This document shows, piece after piece, positions 9,106-19,259 of a stretch of 25,000 nucleotides of DNA. Positions within the stretch are counted from its first letter, which is position 1; each line of letters starts with the position of its first letter. The stretch lies in the NCBI RefSeq assembly GCF_001039355.2, contig NW_019775391.1, positions 233,805-258,804 of the forward strand, written 5' to 3'. Made by a program: the position numbers and the translations under genes. The notes beneath the pieces were generated by a model that ran no database searches, was not told where the DNA came from, and saw nothing but the letters and a program-made list of their open reading frames with translations. This stretch comes from Lingula anatina. Its lineage: Eukaryota; Brachiopoda; Lingulata; Lingulida; Lingulidae.

Positions 9106-10330
9106 ATTGGTGTTATATATTATCAAAATTGCTCAGAATGTGGAAACAGCACCAAACTTGGTACTGATGTTCTTTGGACTATTCTGATCATTTTCAAGGG
9201 TAGTGCCAAAAGTTCCAAAACAGTTTTGTGAAATATACACATATCTTATAATAAAAAAAATTAACATTGCCTCTGATACTTGAAGGCAGCATGTTCAAAG
9301 TAAGTAACCAGTCATTTCCACGTTTTTTGTCCTTACAACTCTTTATGAAACTTTGCTATAATTAAGGCGTTATAATCTCCCCTGGATGCCTAAGAGACAG
9401 TGCATTTTAAGTACACTTACACATAAACAGTCTCTACATCTGCCCCTAAATGCACACTTTAAGAACTCTGGACAGGAGACTAGCTTCAGAAAAAATGTAT
9501 CCACAAGGGTCCACTGTTCTGGAAAAGTCCAGCATGACGGTATCTGAAGACATAGCACCTAGTGCTAGTTCAGGTATGCTCATCTTGCAAGACTGCTATT
9601 TTGTTATGTTGCTGTAGACCAGCCTTGGTGGAAGGAAAACATGGCATCTAACAGACTTCGTGTTTGGATAGAAATGTTGAACTTCATTTATAGAGAAAAG
9701 GAAATAAAATGGAACCATGCAGGTGTATTTAAATTTTTTGAAATAAAAAAAATTGAAAAAATCTGTGCGAAAAAAATTTTTAAGGAAATATTGAAAAAAA
9801 TGAGAATTTTCTTGGAAGTCTGGTCCCTGAAAAATGTTCAATGACAGGATACAACTGTTATTTTAATGTTATTCTAATGTGAGAGATTTAATTTTATCTA
9901 AATTATATTTGATATATCCACTTTATAAAGAACTAAAAAGTTTGCTTTATGAGGGCTTACATATATATTTATACGTGTCTTTTATTATTACCTAAGGGAC
10001 TGATACCATACCAAAGAAAAGACATTCAACTAATATATCATTATACACTGACTGGACAATTGGAACTGGTCTAGAGAGAGCAGATTTTACTTTGTGAAAG
10101 GCAGGGTTATAATTAATAACTGCTAATTTTGTGATATTGTTAAAGGCAGATGTATACATTAAATGAATTGTTTATCTTTATTTTTTCTGGACAAGAAAGA
10201 TGTAATTAGGTTGTTTCTATGTTCCTGCTTTTTCCACCTTCTGAGCAAATTTTACACCAATCACGTGCACTAAGTAGGGTATACTGTTACTCTACTACAA
10301 ACAAGCTCCACACTAATGCTGCATTAATGC
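9106..10330. other. Intergenic region before gene B, nothing recognised
   Basis: Two A/T-rich open frames (9370-9558 and 9596-9841, minus) are low-complexity, with long A/T runs, and I do not support them as genes. From about 10210 the sequence begins to resemble the upstream flank of gene A. Confidence 0.5.
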
Positions 10331-10411
10331 TACTATGCTACCTCGACACTACAGCATTTTTGTGCTGGTATAATGTAACCTTAGAGTCCATGCATTATTG
10401 AAAATTTCCAC

Positions 10412-10498
10412 GTCTGCATATTTTTTTACCGTCTGCGACTAGAGCTCTATATTATATAAAGAGTTGTGCTTAAACAACTTTCAGTATAACTTTGTATC
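10412..10498 (+). promoter_or_regulatory. Core promoter of gene B
   Basis: GTCTGC boxes lie at 10412-10417 and 10431-10436, with TATAAAG at 10455-10461. The initiator TCAGT has its A at 10483, again 28 bp from the TATA start. The leader is about 16 nt to the ATG at 10499. The layout matches genes A and D. Confidence 0.72.
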
Positions 10499-10549
10499 AT
10501 GTTAATGTTAATCAGGTGAGTGCTTGCAGCCGTTCTACTTATTCGTTAT

Positions 10550-10603
<54 letters not shown>

Positions 10604-11021
10604 GGCTGTGTGTGTGCATATAAATGTCTATGTTTGTGTGTGCCTATTAACATAACATAACCTAATTGCCTACACCATTCTTCCCTGTAGGAAACTTCTC
10701 TCTGCCTTGGCCTTCATCTTGGTGGCTTCAATCGTCAGCCCCGGGGTGAACAGCACTGGTCAAAATCACCCCAGACCAAATATGCATTTCTACAAGAATG
10801 TCACCTGGCAACAACGCCCGGACACGTGTCAGAAACCGGAGACGCCCTGCTACAACTATGTCCTCACTCTCGTCATCGATGGATCTGTTGACCTAAGTAA
10901 CGTCCAAGGAACGCGCAGTGATATTCTGGCTCATCAGAAGTTGGCTGGCCGCTCTGAGACGGACGCCATTGTTGAGGGAAAGAGGGCTACTTCATGGTTA
11001 AAGGTGAGATGCCTATGTCAA

Positions 11022-11070
<49 letters not shown>

Positions 11071-14000
11071 GAAAAGTACAACAAACATTGACATTGTAAT
11101 TGTCATGAAAACAAGACAAGTCCAGATTATTTATAATATGCATTTTTGCTCATCTTTGGTTTATATACACACTATCTATCTAATTTAGAGAAAATGTCAG
11201 TTTTACGACATTAATTTTCACACATAATTTTATCTCTTAAGAACAAATACGGCATTGATTTCACCGGGATACCGGACGAAGCGTACATAGATGGCACCAA
11301 GGCAGTCACTAGTGAAGACAGGGCCTTTACCTTCAGTACCTTCATCTTGGACCCCGCCGCCAGGTACAGGCTTGTGTCAGCCAGTAGAAGAGATAAAGTA
11401 CAGTTCTTCAATACTCCAGTGTCTGAGTCAGGTAGGAGTGAATTTTTTACGTCTTTATTCGAACCCTGTGTCACAGGAATGGAAGTTCTGGCTACCATAT
11501 GATTAATACAGGCTTCGGCTAGTTGTTGTATTGGGGTTAATATATGAGACAAATGTCACCCATACAGAGTGATGGGAAGCCGGCTAATTACATTTATTCA
11601 GATGTATCGAATTAATTCGATATTTGTACCCCTCTCAAAAAGAAAAGATGGAAAGAAAAAATTAATTATCTAAGGTTCTGATAAGTTCACACTATTAGAT
11701 AAATTCTGTTTAAACTATCTGCCTCTATATAATGAGACCTTCACATTTGAATACTTTTTTATTTTCTCTTTCTTTTGCACTCGAAAATGTTACTTTAAAA
11801 ACTGTACGATGTGCATAGTACGTTACTTTTGTTTACACGCTGAACTGTGTTTAATTTTAGAATATATATATAGCGGATACCAGTATGATTTATTGTTTAG
11901 AGATAAGTACTACAGACTTCACACAAATATGGACTGTTTTTCCAAATCATTTTTCATCAGTTCTTTTCTATTTTGCTGTCTGCAAAATGAAAATAAGGAT
12001 AAAAATAGTGTTTAGATTACTTTTTTAATCTCTTTGATAATATTGTGACATCACTTTATTAATTGGATTCGCTAGTGACGCAAACAAAAAAGCATTTCCT
12101 ATTTTTATTCATACTACAACCCAAACAAGCAATACAGCAACGATCTCTGTCACGCCTTAACAAGCTGGAAGGCATTCCTTGGGATACTGTTTTTAGAGTT
12201 TAATCTGGAATAACATTTCAGGCAATGATCAAAACTTTGTTTCATTTTGATTGTGGGATATGTCGGCCATTGATTAAGAAAGTAATGACTTACCCAAATA
12301 TGTGGCTCAAATATGGCAATTTTGATGACCAAGGTAGCTGTTTATTCCCTCGGTACCGTAAGTTATATGCTATTTTAAGTGCTCTGTGTGAACTGGCAAT
12401 TTCATCTTTCCACCTAAAATTATTAGTATGGTGCCCCAATCAAATGATAGTCAATTGGTTTCCATATTTTTCCTTTTTTGATCTGGTTCAGGTTTTCATC
12501 GATGGCTACCATTGGTGTTTTGGCACCATCCACTCAAGATAATGACGCACCAATGACCCTAGCTAGTCACTTAAGATGCACACGCTGCGTTGTAGGCCTC
12601 TTCAAGATGTTATTAACTCTGTGATTACAGGTTAAATCTGGCCTCAATAAAGAAAGCCACACGGTTTCAGTGTTCTTCCCAGAAACGGGCATGGTCCCCA
12701 ATTCATTAAAGAAACAGACGACTATGTGTTGCTGTTTACAGTGGCTTCCCCAGAGCTCTGGTATTCCTACCTGCTAAAACCAGCCTGGTGTTCGAAAAGG
12801 ACCCTGAAAAACACTATACCTCGTCCATACCATACCAGATACAATCCAACTTGTCCACCCAGATACAATCAAACTTCTCGATGGTGTGTGCTACCTTACA
12901 GTCAACACCCGTGCGCTTCACAATTTTTGCGGCTTCTCCTCTCAATGAATTTTTTCACTGCAGTAGTTATTACATGCATGGGATAGGTCTTTTCTTTAAG
13001 AAGGGTGCGAACTTTTTAGTTCCATGCATCATATGGAACGTACTTTTGCGATTTACAAGGAACAGTCGCGAAGACTCCGAAGAATCTGCCTAACCAGTGC
13101 GACAGACTCTGAGCAGGTTGGAAGGGAAGTCAAAAACGCTGTTGGCAAGGCTAGTGAATGCCTCGTTTCCATTTGGACATTTCTGTTTTTTTTTTTTTTT
13201 TTTTTTTTTTCGACTTTGTTAGACACAGGTTCGAATATTTCCACAATATGGGAGAGTGCTTTTAAAACATTGGACAACAAGTATCCGTTTGTAACCTAGA
13301 CATTAAAGTTGCAGGTGGTCATCAATTACCATATTCTGGACGTATGAAGGTAGATGTTTCTATACCAGGAGTATCTGGTCTTATTAGCTGTCTGTTGTTG
13401 GTAGTGCCCGATACCCGTTACGATAAGAATGTTTCAGTCATCTTCGGTACAAATATCTTAGATTTCTTGATAAATTGATTCATTGAGTTCGATTTATTGA
13501 TTGAATTCGATTTAGGTAAGCAATCTGAATTTTCCATTCTGTTGTAATTTCACCTCATTCTATGCTATGCCATGTACAGGCATGTTTTTAAAAACCCTAG
13601 TGTAATCAGTGTACAGATGCAACAAATGATTTTAATCATTTATGTCAAAGTAAGGTAAACAAGATTGTTATTAATCGGGAAGAATGTTCAGCTGTAGATT
13701 TTTATTACAGGAATGCACAGATGTATTTTCAAGAGATGTGTAAGCACTTAACATTCACGAGAGTCAACGCAGAAGCATTTAGCAAATAACCAGTCATATC
13801 ACACGGTCACATTAATCACTACTTAACTCATTTTACGCGATGCAGATCCGAACGATTGCATGTAAAATTTCAAATTCTTCTATGCATTCGTTGCCGACAT
13901 ATGGATACTTTTTGTTTTTGACAGAGCCATGCTCGCCAAATCCAAGCTTTGATCTGCCCAAAGGAGTACTTCCCAATTAAATCACTGTATATTACACAAT

Positions 14001-14582
14001 GCCGCAGTGCAACAGACATGGTAGTCAGTTAATTTGTAGTGACACACCTGATAATACACTTCTCAATTCCCATATCTTATATGAGATCTTAGGCATACCT
14101 TTGAAACTAAAATATTTTGTATTGTTTGTGAAGTCTGTAGTGTAAATGATGCAAAATTAACAGCCCTGAAATAAAGATAGCAACATACAGGTTAACCGTA
14201 CTGTAGCTAAATGTCATATTCCTCAACTGCAGGTTGGATAGTGACGGTCCTTAAAGAATTCCAGGCAACTGGTACATTCAACGGACTTCTCCCTGAAGGT
14301 GCAAAGATCTTATATGGTGATTACGTCACTATCTTGTGCAACCACGTGACCGGACGTTCGTTCAACTTCCGCTCTCCATGTCACAATATATTCCAAAAGG
14401 CAAAACTCGTCATCCATTTCGAAAGCCGGACCTTTTTGAGTTACGGTTCCCTCACGATAATCGACGCTATTCTGGAAGAGAGTTCCTTGGGGGTCGGCTT
14501 GGGGCGAGGGGTGATGTTTTCAGGGCCGGGAAATAAGCAGAGTGCTCGGAACGTGATGACTTTTCCCGCCACTTTGCCATAA
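10499..14582 (+). CDS. Gene B: secreted protein of unrecognised family, 289 aa, four exons
   Basis: Coding exons are 10499-10515, 10691-11003, 11242-11431 and 14233-14582, with GT-AG introns, totalling 870 nt. It is the paralogue of gene A: signal peptide MLMLIRKLLSALAFILVAS, then a variable segment (about residues 27-50), then near-identical exon 2 and 3 sequence. It alone has two N-glycosylation sequons (N26-S-T and N42-V-T), absent from A and D. Exon 4 contains the 13 residues missing in A, with cysteines bracketing NHVTGRSFNFRSP. A second, nearly identical last exon lies 3.4 kb downstream (17608-17957), so the gene could splice to either, or the repeat could be an assembly effect. Intron 3 is 2.8 kb and carries a retroelement fragment. 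The function is unknown. Confidence 0.83.
10551..10602 (+). repeat. (CT)n(GT)n composite in intron 1 of gene B
   Basis: A CT run (10551-10570) is followed by a GT run (10571-10602), in the same position as in A and D. Confidence 0.9.
11024..11066 (+). repeat. (CT)n tract in intron 2 of gene B
   Basis: The CT run lies about 20 nt after the 5' splice site at 11004 and is followed by CAATTGAAAAG, as in A and D. It is the longest of the three. Confidence 0.9.
11600..13050. other. Intron 3 of gene B, left part
   Basis: Up to about 12100 the sequence is homologous to intron 3 of A. From about 12110 to 13050 it has no match elsewhere in the window. Several open frames (12225-12542, 12726-13093) carry no recognisable domain. 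This unmatched part probably belongs to the same inserted element as the protease remnant that follows, but I cannot show it. Confidence 0.4.
13117..13478 (+). pseudogene. Retroelement aspartic-protease remnant
   Basis: The stretch reads as a retropepsin-like domain: VGKASECLVSI, then LLDTGSNIST (the catalytic D-T/S-G motif) and, in another frame, GGHQLPYSG followed by the VPDTRY and FGTNIL region typical of the domain's second half. A run of 25 T (13186-13210) replaces the expected hinge before the catalytic motif, a stop closes the frame near 13297-13299, and the rest continues in a shifted frame to a stop at 13476-13478. No reverse transcriptase, integrase or LTR is visible. A Ty3/Gypsy-like source is likely on family grounds. 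It is dead and lies inside intron 3 of gene B. Confidence 0.65.
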
Positions 14583-14815
14583 TTTCGGTATTTACGGAAC
14601 TTTTGGCAGCTGATTGGTGGTGCATTCCATAGGTTTTAAACAGACATTTGGCTTGTTGAATGGAACGCGGACTTACAGTATTCAGAAGATTATTCATACA
14701 TTGGCAAGTGTTGTATTCCCATATGGTTAAAATGCATATATGTAACACCTGCATATTTTAATGAAATTTTGGTATTTTGGGATGCAGTTATCTTTAATCA
14801 GATTTTTCTTATATA

Positions 14816-15403
14816 TGTCAAAGGCCCGGATCAAATCTAGTCCCATGCATAAAAAGCCCAGACCCCATATTTATACGCCCTAGCTCGGCCCATTCTTTAT
14901 GGTGTCTTTGCATTGTTAACAGCATAAGAAGCAAGTTAGGTGACCAAGTTAATTGACCAAGTTAATTGGCCAAGCTGCCAGTTTGTTTGTATGGCATGTG
15001 CAGGGGATGTCTTAGATCAGGGCACAAATGAAGCCCATCTTTAATTTAACATATCTTTAGTAAATGTTACTAAATCAATCAACATGTCTTTTCTTTAAAC
15101 ATTAAACATCTTTAAAAGTATCATCCTCTGATGTATTTTACAAATCACAGGTAATGAAATACAAGTATATCTCATTTGCCGCACCTGTAAGTATCATAAT
15201 ATGTACCTTGATTTAAGACATCCCCTGCACATGCCATACAAACAAACCGGCAGCTTGGCCAATTAACTTGGTCATTTAACTTGCCCATTAACTTGCTGTT
15301 ATCAATGCAAAGACACCATAAAGAATGGGCCCAGCCAGGGCGTAATAAACATGGGGTCTGGGCTTTTTATGCATGGGACTAAATTTGATCCGGGCCTTTG
15401 ACA
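14816..15403. mobile_element. Foldback (long inverted-repeat) element, copy 1
   Basis: Two arms of about 200 bp (14816-15025 and 15203-15403) are near-perfect reverse complements, starting TGTCAAAGGCCCGG and ending CCGGGCCTTTGACA, around a loop of about 180 bp. It is flanked by TATA on both sides. The equivalent flank of gene A (about 4085) reads straight through a single TATA, so the insertion generated a TATA duplication, or TA if the ends are read longer. No protein is encoded. It lies 230 nt after the exon 4 stop, so it may be part of the 3' UTR. Confidence 0.85.
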
Positions 15404-15456
15404 TATATTTAAATAAAGAAACAGAAAGAAATGTCACAGTAAATGTATTGAATAAA
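15344..15456 (+). terminator. Candidate poly(A) signals after gene B exon 4
   Basis: AATAAA occurs at 15344-15349, inside the right foldback arm, and at 15451-15456, in the flank shared with gene A. No hexamer occurs between the stop codon and the foldback, so the transcript probably includes most or all of the foldback. Confidence 0.4.
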
Positions 15457-15867
15457 ATACCTTCTTGACTCTCAAATATCAACTTATTGTTGTATGGCCA
15501 ATTACAGGGTTGCTACTTAATATGAAATATTTTTATCATTGTTATTTTTGAGTGCAGATTATTTTTTATTTGGCTTGATTCCTCAAAAAAGTGTGTCAAT
15601 GTGTGATAAAAATATCCAGTCTTCTGTTGTGAGATATGTTGGTCAATAATATCAAATATGACATAAGATGTCATTCAAGAGAAAAGAACACCCCAGAAAA
15701 CCATATCAACAGTTTGATGTCATTATTAACTTTAAGCTAAGATATTAAAGAAAACGATAGCCTCCGGACAGTGATAAGTTACACAGTCAAAAAGCTCATT
15801 ACAGTAAATCATGAAAATTCACCAACAGCAGGTATGACCTCAAGCGGACGCTTTCAGCGCCCTCATC

Positions 15868-16345
15868 CTACATGGCATGCCCTGTGACAATTTTTTTTAG
15901 AGTTTGGATGGGGATATCATTCCATGCAGTGATATTTGCCTGTCGTGGTTCATCACTATTTACCGGCCGATGACCATAGCTATTGATTCTGTGAGTTACT
16001 TCAGCCCACAGATTTTTAATCGGGTTTATATCTGGGGAGTTTGCAGGCCAGGGCAGTTTCTGAACCCATTGATTTTGAAGAAAAACAGTGATTCTGCGAG
16101 CTCAGTCGTCCTGGTACAAAGTAGTTCCTGAAGATAGATCTTACAAATCGAAGCATTGTTTGCTGTAAAATATCTCTGTAGGTATCCTGGTTGAGGGTGC
16201 CTCCTAGAAAAACCAACTGGTTCTGGGTACCGGCATGAAATGCTCCCTAAAACAGAGACGTGACCACCCGCTGCTTGCACCCTAGGCTGTACACAATAAA
16301 GGGTTACTCCCTTTCACAGGCATCAAGGCAACCAAAAGTCAGCCG
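15868..16345 (-). pseudogene. Old Tc1-like transposase remnant, copy 1
   Basis: On the minus strand the C-terminal part of a Tc1/mariner transposase is readable: LNQDTYRDIL, then in a shifted frame WPANSPDINPI, then LWAEVTHRI, ending at a TAG at 15868-15870. The position of the catalytic glutamate in the NPIE motif reads lysine here (codon 16015-16017). The frame shifts between the middle and C-terminal parts, and the N-terminal half is not recognisable. It differs clearly from the Tc1-like element at 19260, so it is a second, older family. Confidence 0.7.
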
Positions 16346-16384
16346 TTTAGGTGACAATCTTATCTAATAGCCAAACATTAAATT

Positions 16385-17016
16385 GAGAGTCTCTCCAGGG
16401 ATGGACCCAGGATTATATGAATGGGGCTACTTTTTTTTTTTAGGAATTACAAGCCTCGGATAAGAATCCCACCCTCGGCCAATTGTGAAGTATTCCCAGG
16501 TACTACAGTATATGTTTATATGATAAGCAGGGACCCAAGGGGGTGGGCATGAAAAAACTAATTGTTTAGGAAAAGCAATAAGAGCGACGTGACTTAAAAA
16601 AACACATGTTGCTGAGAAGATAGAAATTTTTGTTGAAAGGACAGTATAACATGCATGCCGCCATTGCGGGTTGGCTATTGACTCCAAGTTCGATCTGTGG
16701 CTTAGCTGGTAAAGAGTAGAGAACAATAACCACCCCCACCTAAGCATCATTTTAAGAATGTTAAATGTGAAGAGAAAGGAAGACAAAGGTGGGGACAGTT
16801 TTGGTTTATGCAAGCCTCGTAAGAAGAGGGAATCATTTTAAAACGTGTAAAAGCTATAATGCAACATTGCACGTAACACGATGCAAATTTTGAAAAAGCA
16901 TATCTGTCAATTAATCCTACAAAGAAGATACAATTTTTGTCTGCTAAACGTGATAAACAGATGGTTACACAGGGGCAGGTCCGGGATTTGAAGGCGGGGT
17001 CAGTGTTTTTTTTTTA
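16385..17016 (+). repeat. Dispersed repeat R3, copy 1
   Basis: The segment begins near GGATGGACCCAGGATTATATG and a T-run, with an ACAAGCCTCGGATAAGAATCC block. A related block (TTTTTAATGACAGGCCTTGGATTCGAAGCC) is found at about 21810-21850, so the family recurs. A polymerase III A-box-like string (TGGCTTAGCTGG) is at 16698-16709. The copy in unit 2 spans about 21185-21818. There is no coding capacity. Confidence 0.45.
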
Positions 17017-17017
17017 N
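17017..17017. other. Undetermined base at the duplication junction
   Basis: The only N in the window sits exactly between the poly(T) end of unit copy 1 and the first base of unit copy 2. It points to a sequencing or assembly problem at the join. Confidence 0.95.
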
Positions 17018-17607
17018 GTCAAAGTAAGGTAAACAAGATTGTTATTAATCGGGAAGAATGTTCAGCTGTAGATATTTTATTACAGGAATGCACAGATGTA
17101 TTTTCAAGAGATGTGTAAGCACTTAACATTCACGAGAGTCAACGCAGAAGCATTTAGCAAATAACCAGTCATATCACACGGTCACATTAATCACTACTTA
17201 ACTCATTTTACGCAATGCAGATCCGAACGATTGCATGTAAAATTTCAAATTCTTCTATGCATTCGTTGCCGACATATGGATACTTTTTGTTTTTGACAGA
17301 GCCATGCTCGCCAAATCCAAGCTTTGATCTGCCCAAAGGAGTACTTCCCAATTAAATCACTGTATATTACACAATGCCGCAGTGCAACAGACATGGTAGT
17401 CAGTTAATTTGTAGTGACACACCTGATAATACACTTCTCAATTCCCATATCTTATATGAGATCTTAGGCATACCTTTGAAACTAAAATATTTTGTATTGT
17501 TTGTGAAGTCTGTAGTGTAAATGATGCAAAATTAACAGCCCTGAAATAAAGATAGCAACATACAGGTTAACCGTACTGTAGCTAAATGTCATATTCCTCA
17601 ACTGCAG

Positions 17608-17957
17608 GTTGGATAGTGACGGTTCATAAAGAATTCCAGACAAATGGTACATTCAACGGACTTCTCCCTGAAGGTGCAAAGATCTTATATGGTGATTACG
17701 TCACTTCCTTGTGCAACCACGTGACCGGACGTTCGTTCAACTTCCGCTCTCCATGTCACAATATATTCCAAAAGGCAAAACTCGTCATCCATTTCGAAAG
17801 CCGGACCTTTTTGAGTTACGGTTCCCTCACGATAATCGACGCTATTCTGGAAGAGAGTTCCTTGGGGGTCGGCTTGGGGCGAGGGGTGATGTTTTCAGGG
17901 CCGGGAAATAAGCAGAGTGCTCGGAACGTGATGACTTTTCCCGCCACTTTGCCATAA
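17608..17957 (+). CDS. Copy C: orphan terminal exon of the secreted-protein family
   Basis: This is a 350-nt exon with the same AG/GTTGG acceptor and the same TAA as exon 4 of gene B. No exons 1-3 lie between it and B. It encodes GWIVTVHKEFQTNGT through TFPATLP. It differs from B exon 4 at about six bases, all in the first 110 nt, giving four amino-acid changes (L/H, A/T, T/N, I/S). The remaining 240 nt look identical. At the first three changed sites it resembles gene A. It may be an alternative last exon for gene B, a dead duplicate, or the other allele of B exon 4 placed in tandem by assembly. The frame is intact, so it is still usable. Confidence 0.65.
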
Positions 17958-18214
17958 TTTCGGTATTTACTGAACTTTTGGCAGCTGGTTGGTGGTGCAT
18001 TCCATAGGTTTTAAACAGACATTTGGCTTGTTGAATGGAACGCGGACTTACAGTATTCAGAAGATTATTCATACATTGGCAAGTACAAGTGTTGTATTCC
18101 CATATGGTTAAAATGCATATATGTATGATGGCGATTTATTCTAACACCTGCATATATTAATGAAATTTTGGTATTTTGGGATGCAGTTATCTGTAATCAG
18201 ATTTTTCTTATATA

Positions 18215-18795
18215 TGTCAAAGGCCCGGATCAAATCTAGTCCCATGCATAAAAAGTCCAGACCCCATGTTTATTACGCCCTAGCTGGGCCCATTCTTTAT
18301 GGTGTCTTTGCATTGTTAACAGCATAAGGGGCAAGTTAGGTGACCAAGTTAATTGACCAAGTTAATTGGCCAAGCTGCCAGTTTGTTTGTATGGCATGTG
18401 CAGGGGATGTCTTAGATCAAGGCACAAATGAAGCCCATCTTTAATTTAACATATCTTTAGTAAATGTTACTAAATCAATCTACATGTCTTTTCTTTAAAC
18501 ATTAAACATCTTTAAAAGTATCATCCTCAGATGTATTTTACAAATCACAGGTAATGAAATACAAGTATTTGCCACACCTGTAAGTATCATAATGTGTACC
18601 TTGATTTAAGACATCCCCTGCACATGCCATACAAACAAACCGGCAGCTTGGCCAATTAACTTGGTCATTTAACTTGCCCATATTATGCTGTTAACAATGC
18701 AAAGACACCATAAAGAATGGGCCCAGCCAGGGCGTAATAAACATGGGGTCTGGGCTTTTTATGCATGGGACTAGATTTGATCCGGGCCTTTGACA
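18215..18795. mobile_element. Foldback element, copy 2
   Basis: It is the duplicate of the element at 14816-15403, 581 bp, with the same arms, loop and TATA flanks and a few indels. Because it is at the identical position in the repeated unit, it was present before the duplication (or in both haplotypes). Confidence 0.85.
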
Positions 18796-18842
18796 TATAT
18801 TTATATAAAGAAACAGAAAGAAATGTCACAGTAAATGTATTG

Positions 18843-18848
18843 AATAAA
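18843..18848 (+). terminator. Candidate poly(A) signal after copy C
   Basis: AATAAA in the conserved TATTGAATAAAA context, equivalent to 4154-4159 in gene A. Confidence 0.4.
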
Positions 18849-19259
18849 ATACCTTCTTAACTCTCAAATATCAACTTATTGTTGTATGGCCAATTACAGG
18901 GTTGCTACTTAATATGAAATATTTTTATCATTGTTATTTTTGAGTGCAGATTAAATTTTTTTGGCTTGATTCCTCAAAAAAGTGTGTCAATGTGTGATAA
19001 AAATATCCAGTCTTCTATTGTGAGATATGTTGGTCAATAATATCAAATTTGACATAAGATGTCATTCAAGAGAAAAGAACACCCCAGAAAACCATATCAA
19101 CAGTTTGATGTCATTATTAACTTTAAGCTAAGATGTTAAAGAAAACGATAGCCTCCGGACAGTGATAAGTTACACAGTCAAAAAGCTCATTTCAGTAAAT
19201 CATGAAAATTCACCAACAGCAGGTATGACCTCAAGCGGACGCTTTCAGCGCCCTCATCC

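Larger units (their letters stand above)
13644..17016 (+). repeat. Segmental duplication unit, copy 1
   Basis: This 3.37-kb segment repeats from 17018, starting at the shared GTCAAAGTAAGG. It contains the intron end and exon 4 of gene B, its 3' flank, a foldback element and an old Tc1-like remnant, and it ends in a poly(T) run. Identity is very high by eye, with a few substitutions and small indels. Copy 2 differs mainly by one transposon insertion. Confidence 0.93.

Noticed and set aside
9596-9841. 81-codon minus-strand frame rich in Phe/Lys
   Set aside because: Low-complexity A/T sequence; overlapping frames on both strands are open for the same reason.
12225-12542. Open frame in intron 3 of gene B
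   Set aside because: No recognisable domain and no splice-compatible context; probably part of a decayed insert.
13210-13240. GGTTCGAAT string considered as a tRNA T-arm
   Set aside because: It encodes the aspartic-protease motif and no cloverleaf can be formed around it.
14467-14754. Minus-strand frame opposite exon 4 of gene B (and its copy at 17842-18072)
   Set aside because: It is the shadow of the conserved coding exon on the other strand.
14816-15403. Foldback arms considered as LTRs or a CRISPR-like repeat
   Set aside because: The arms are inverted, not direct, and there are only two; no coding region lies between them.
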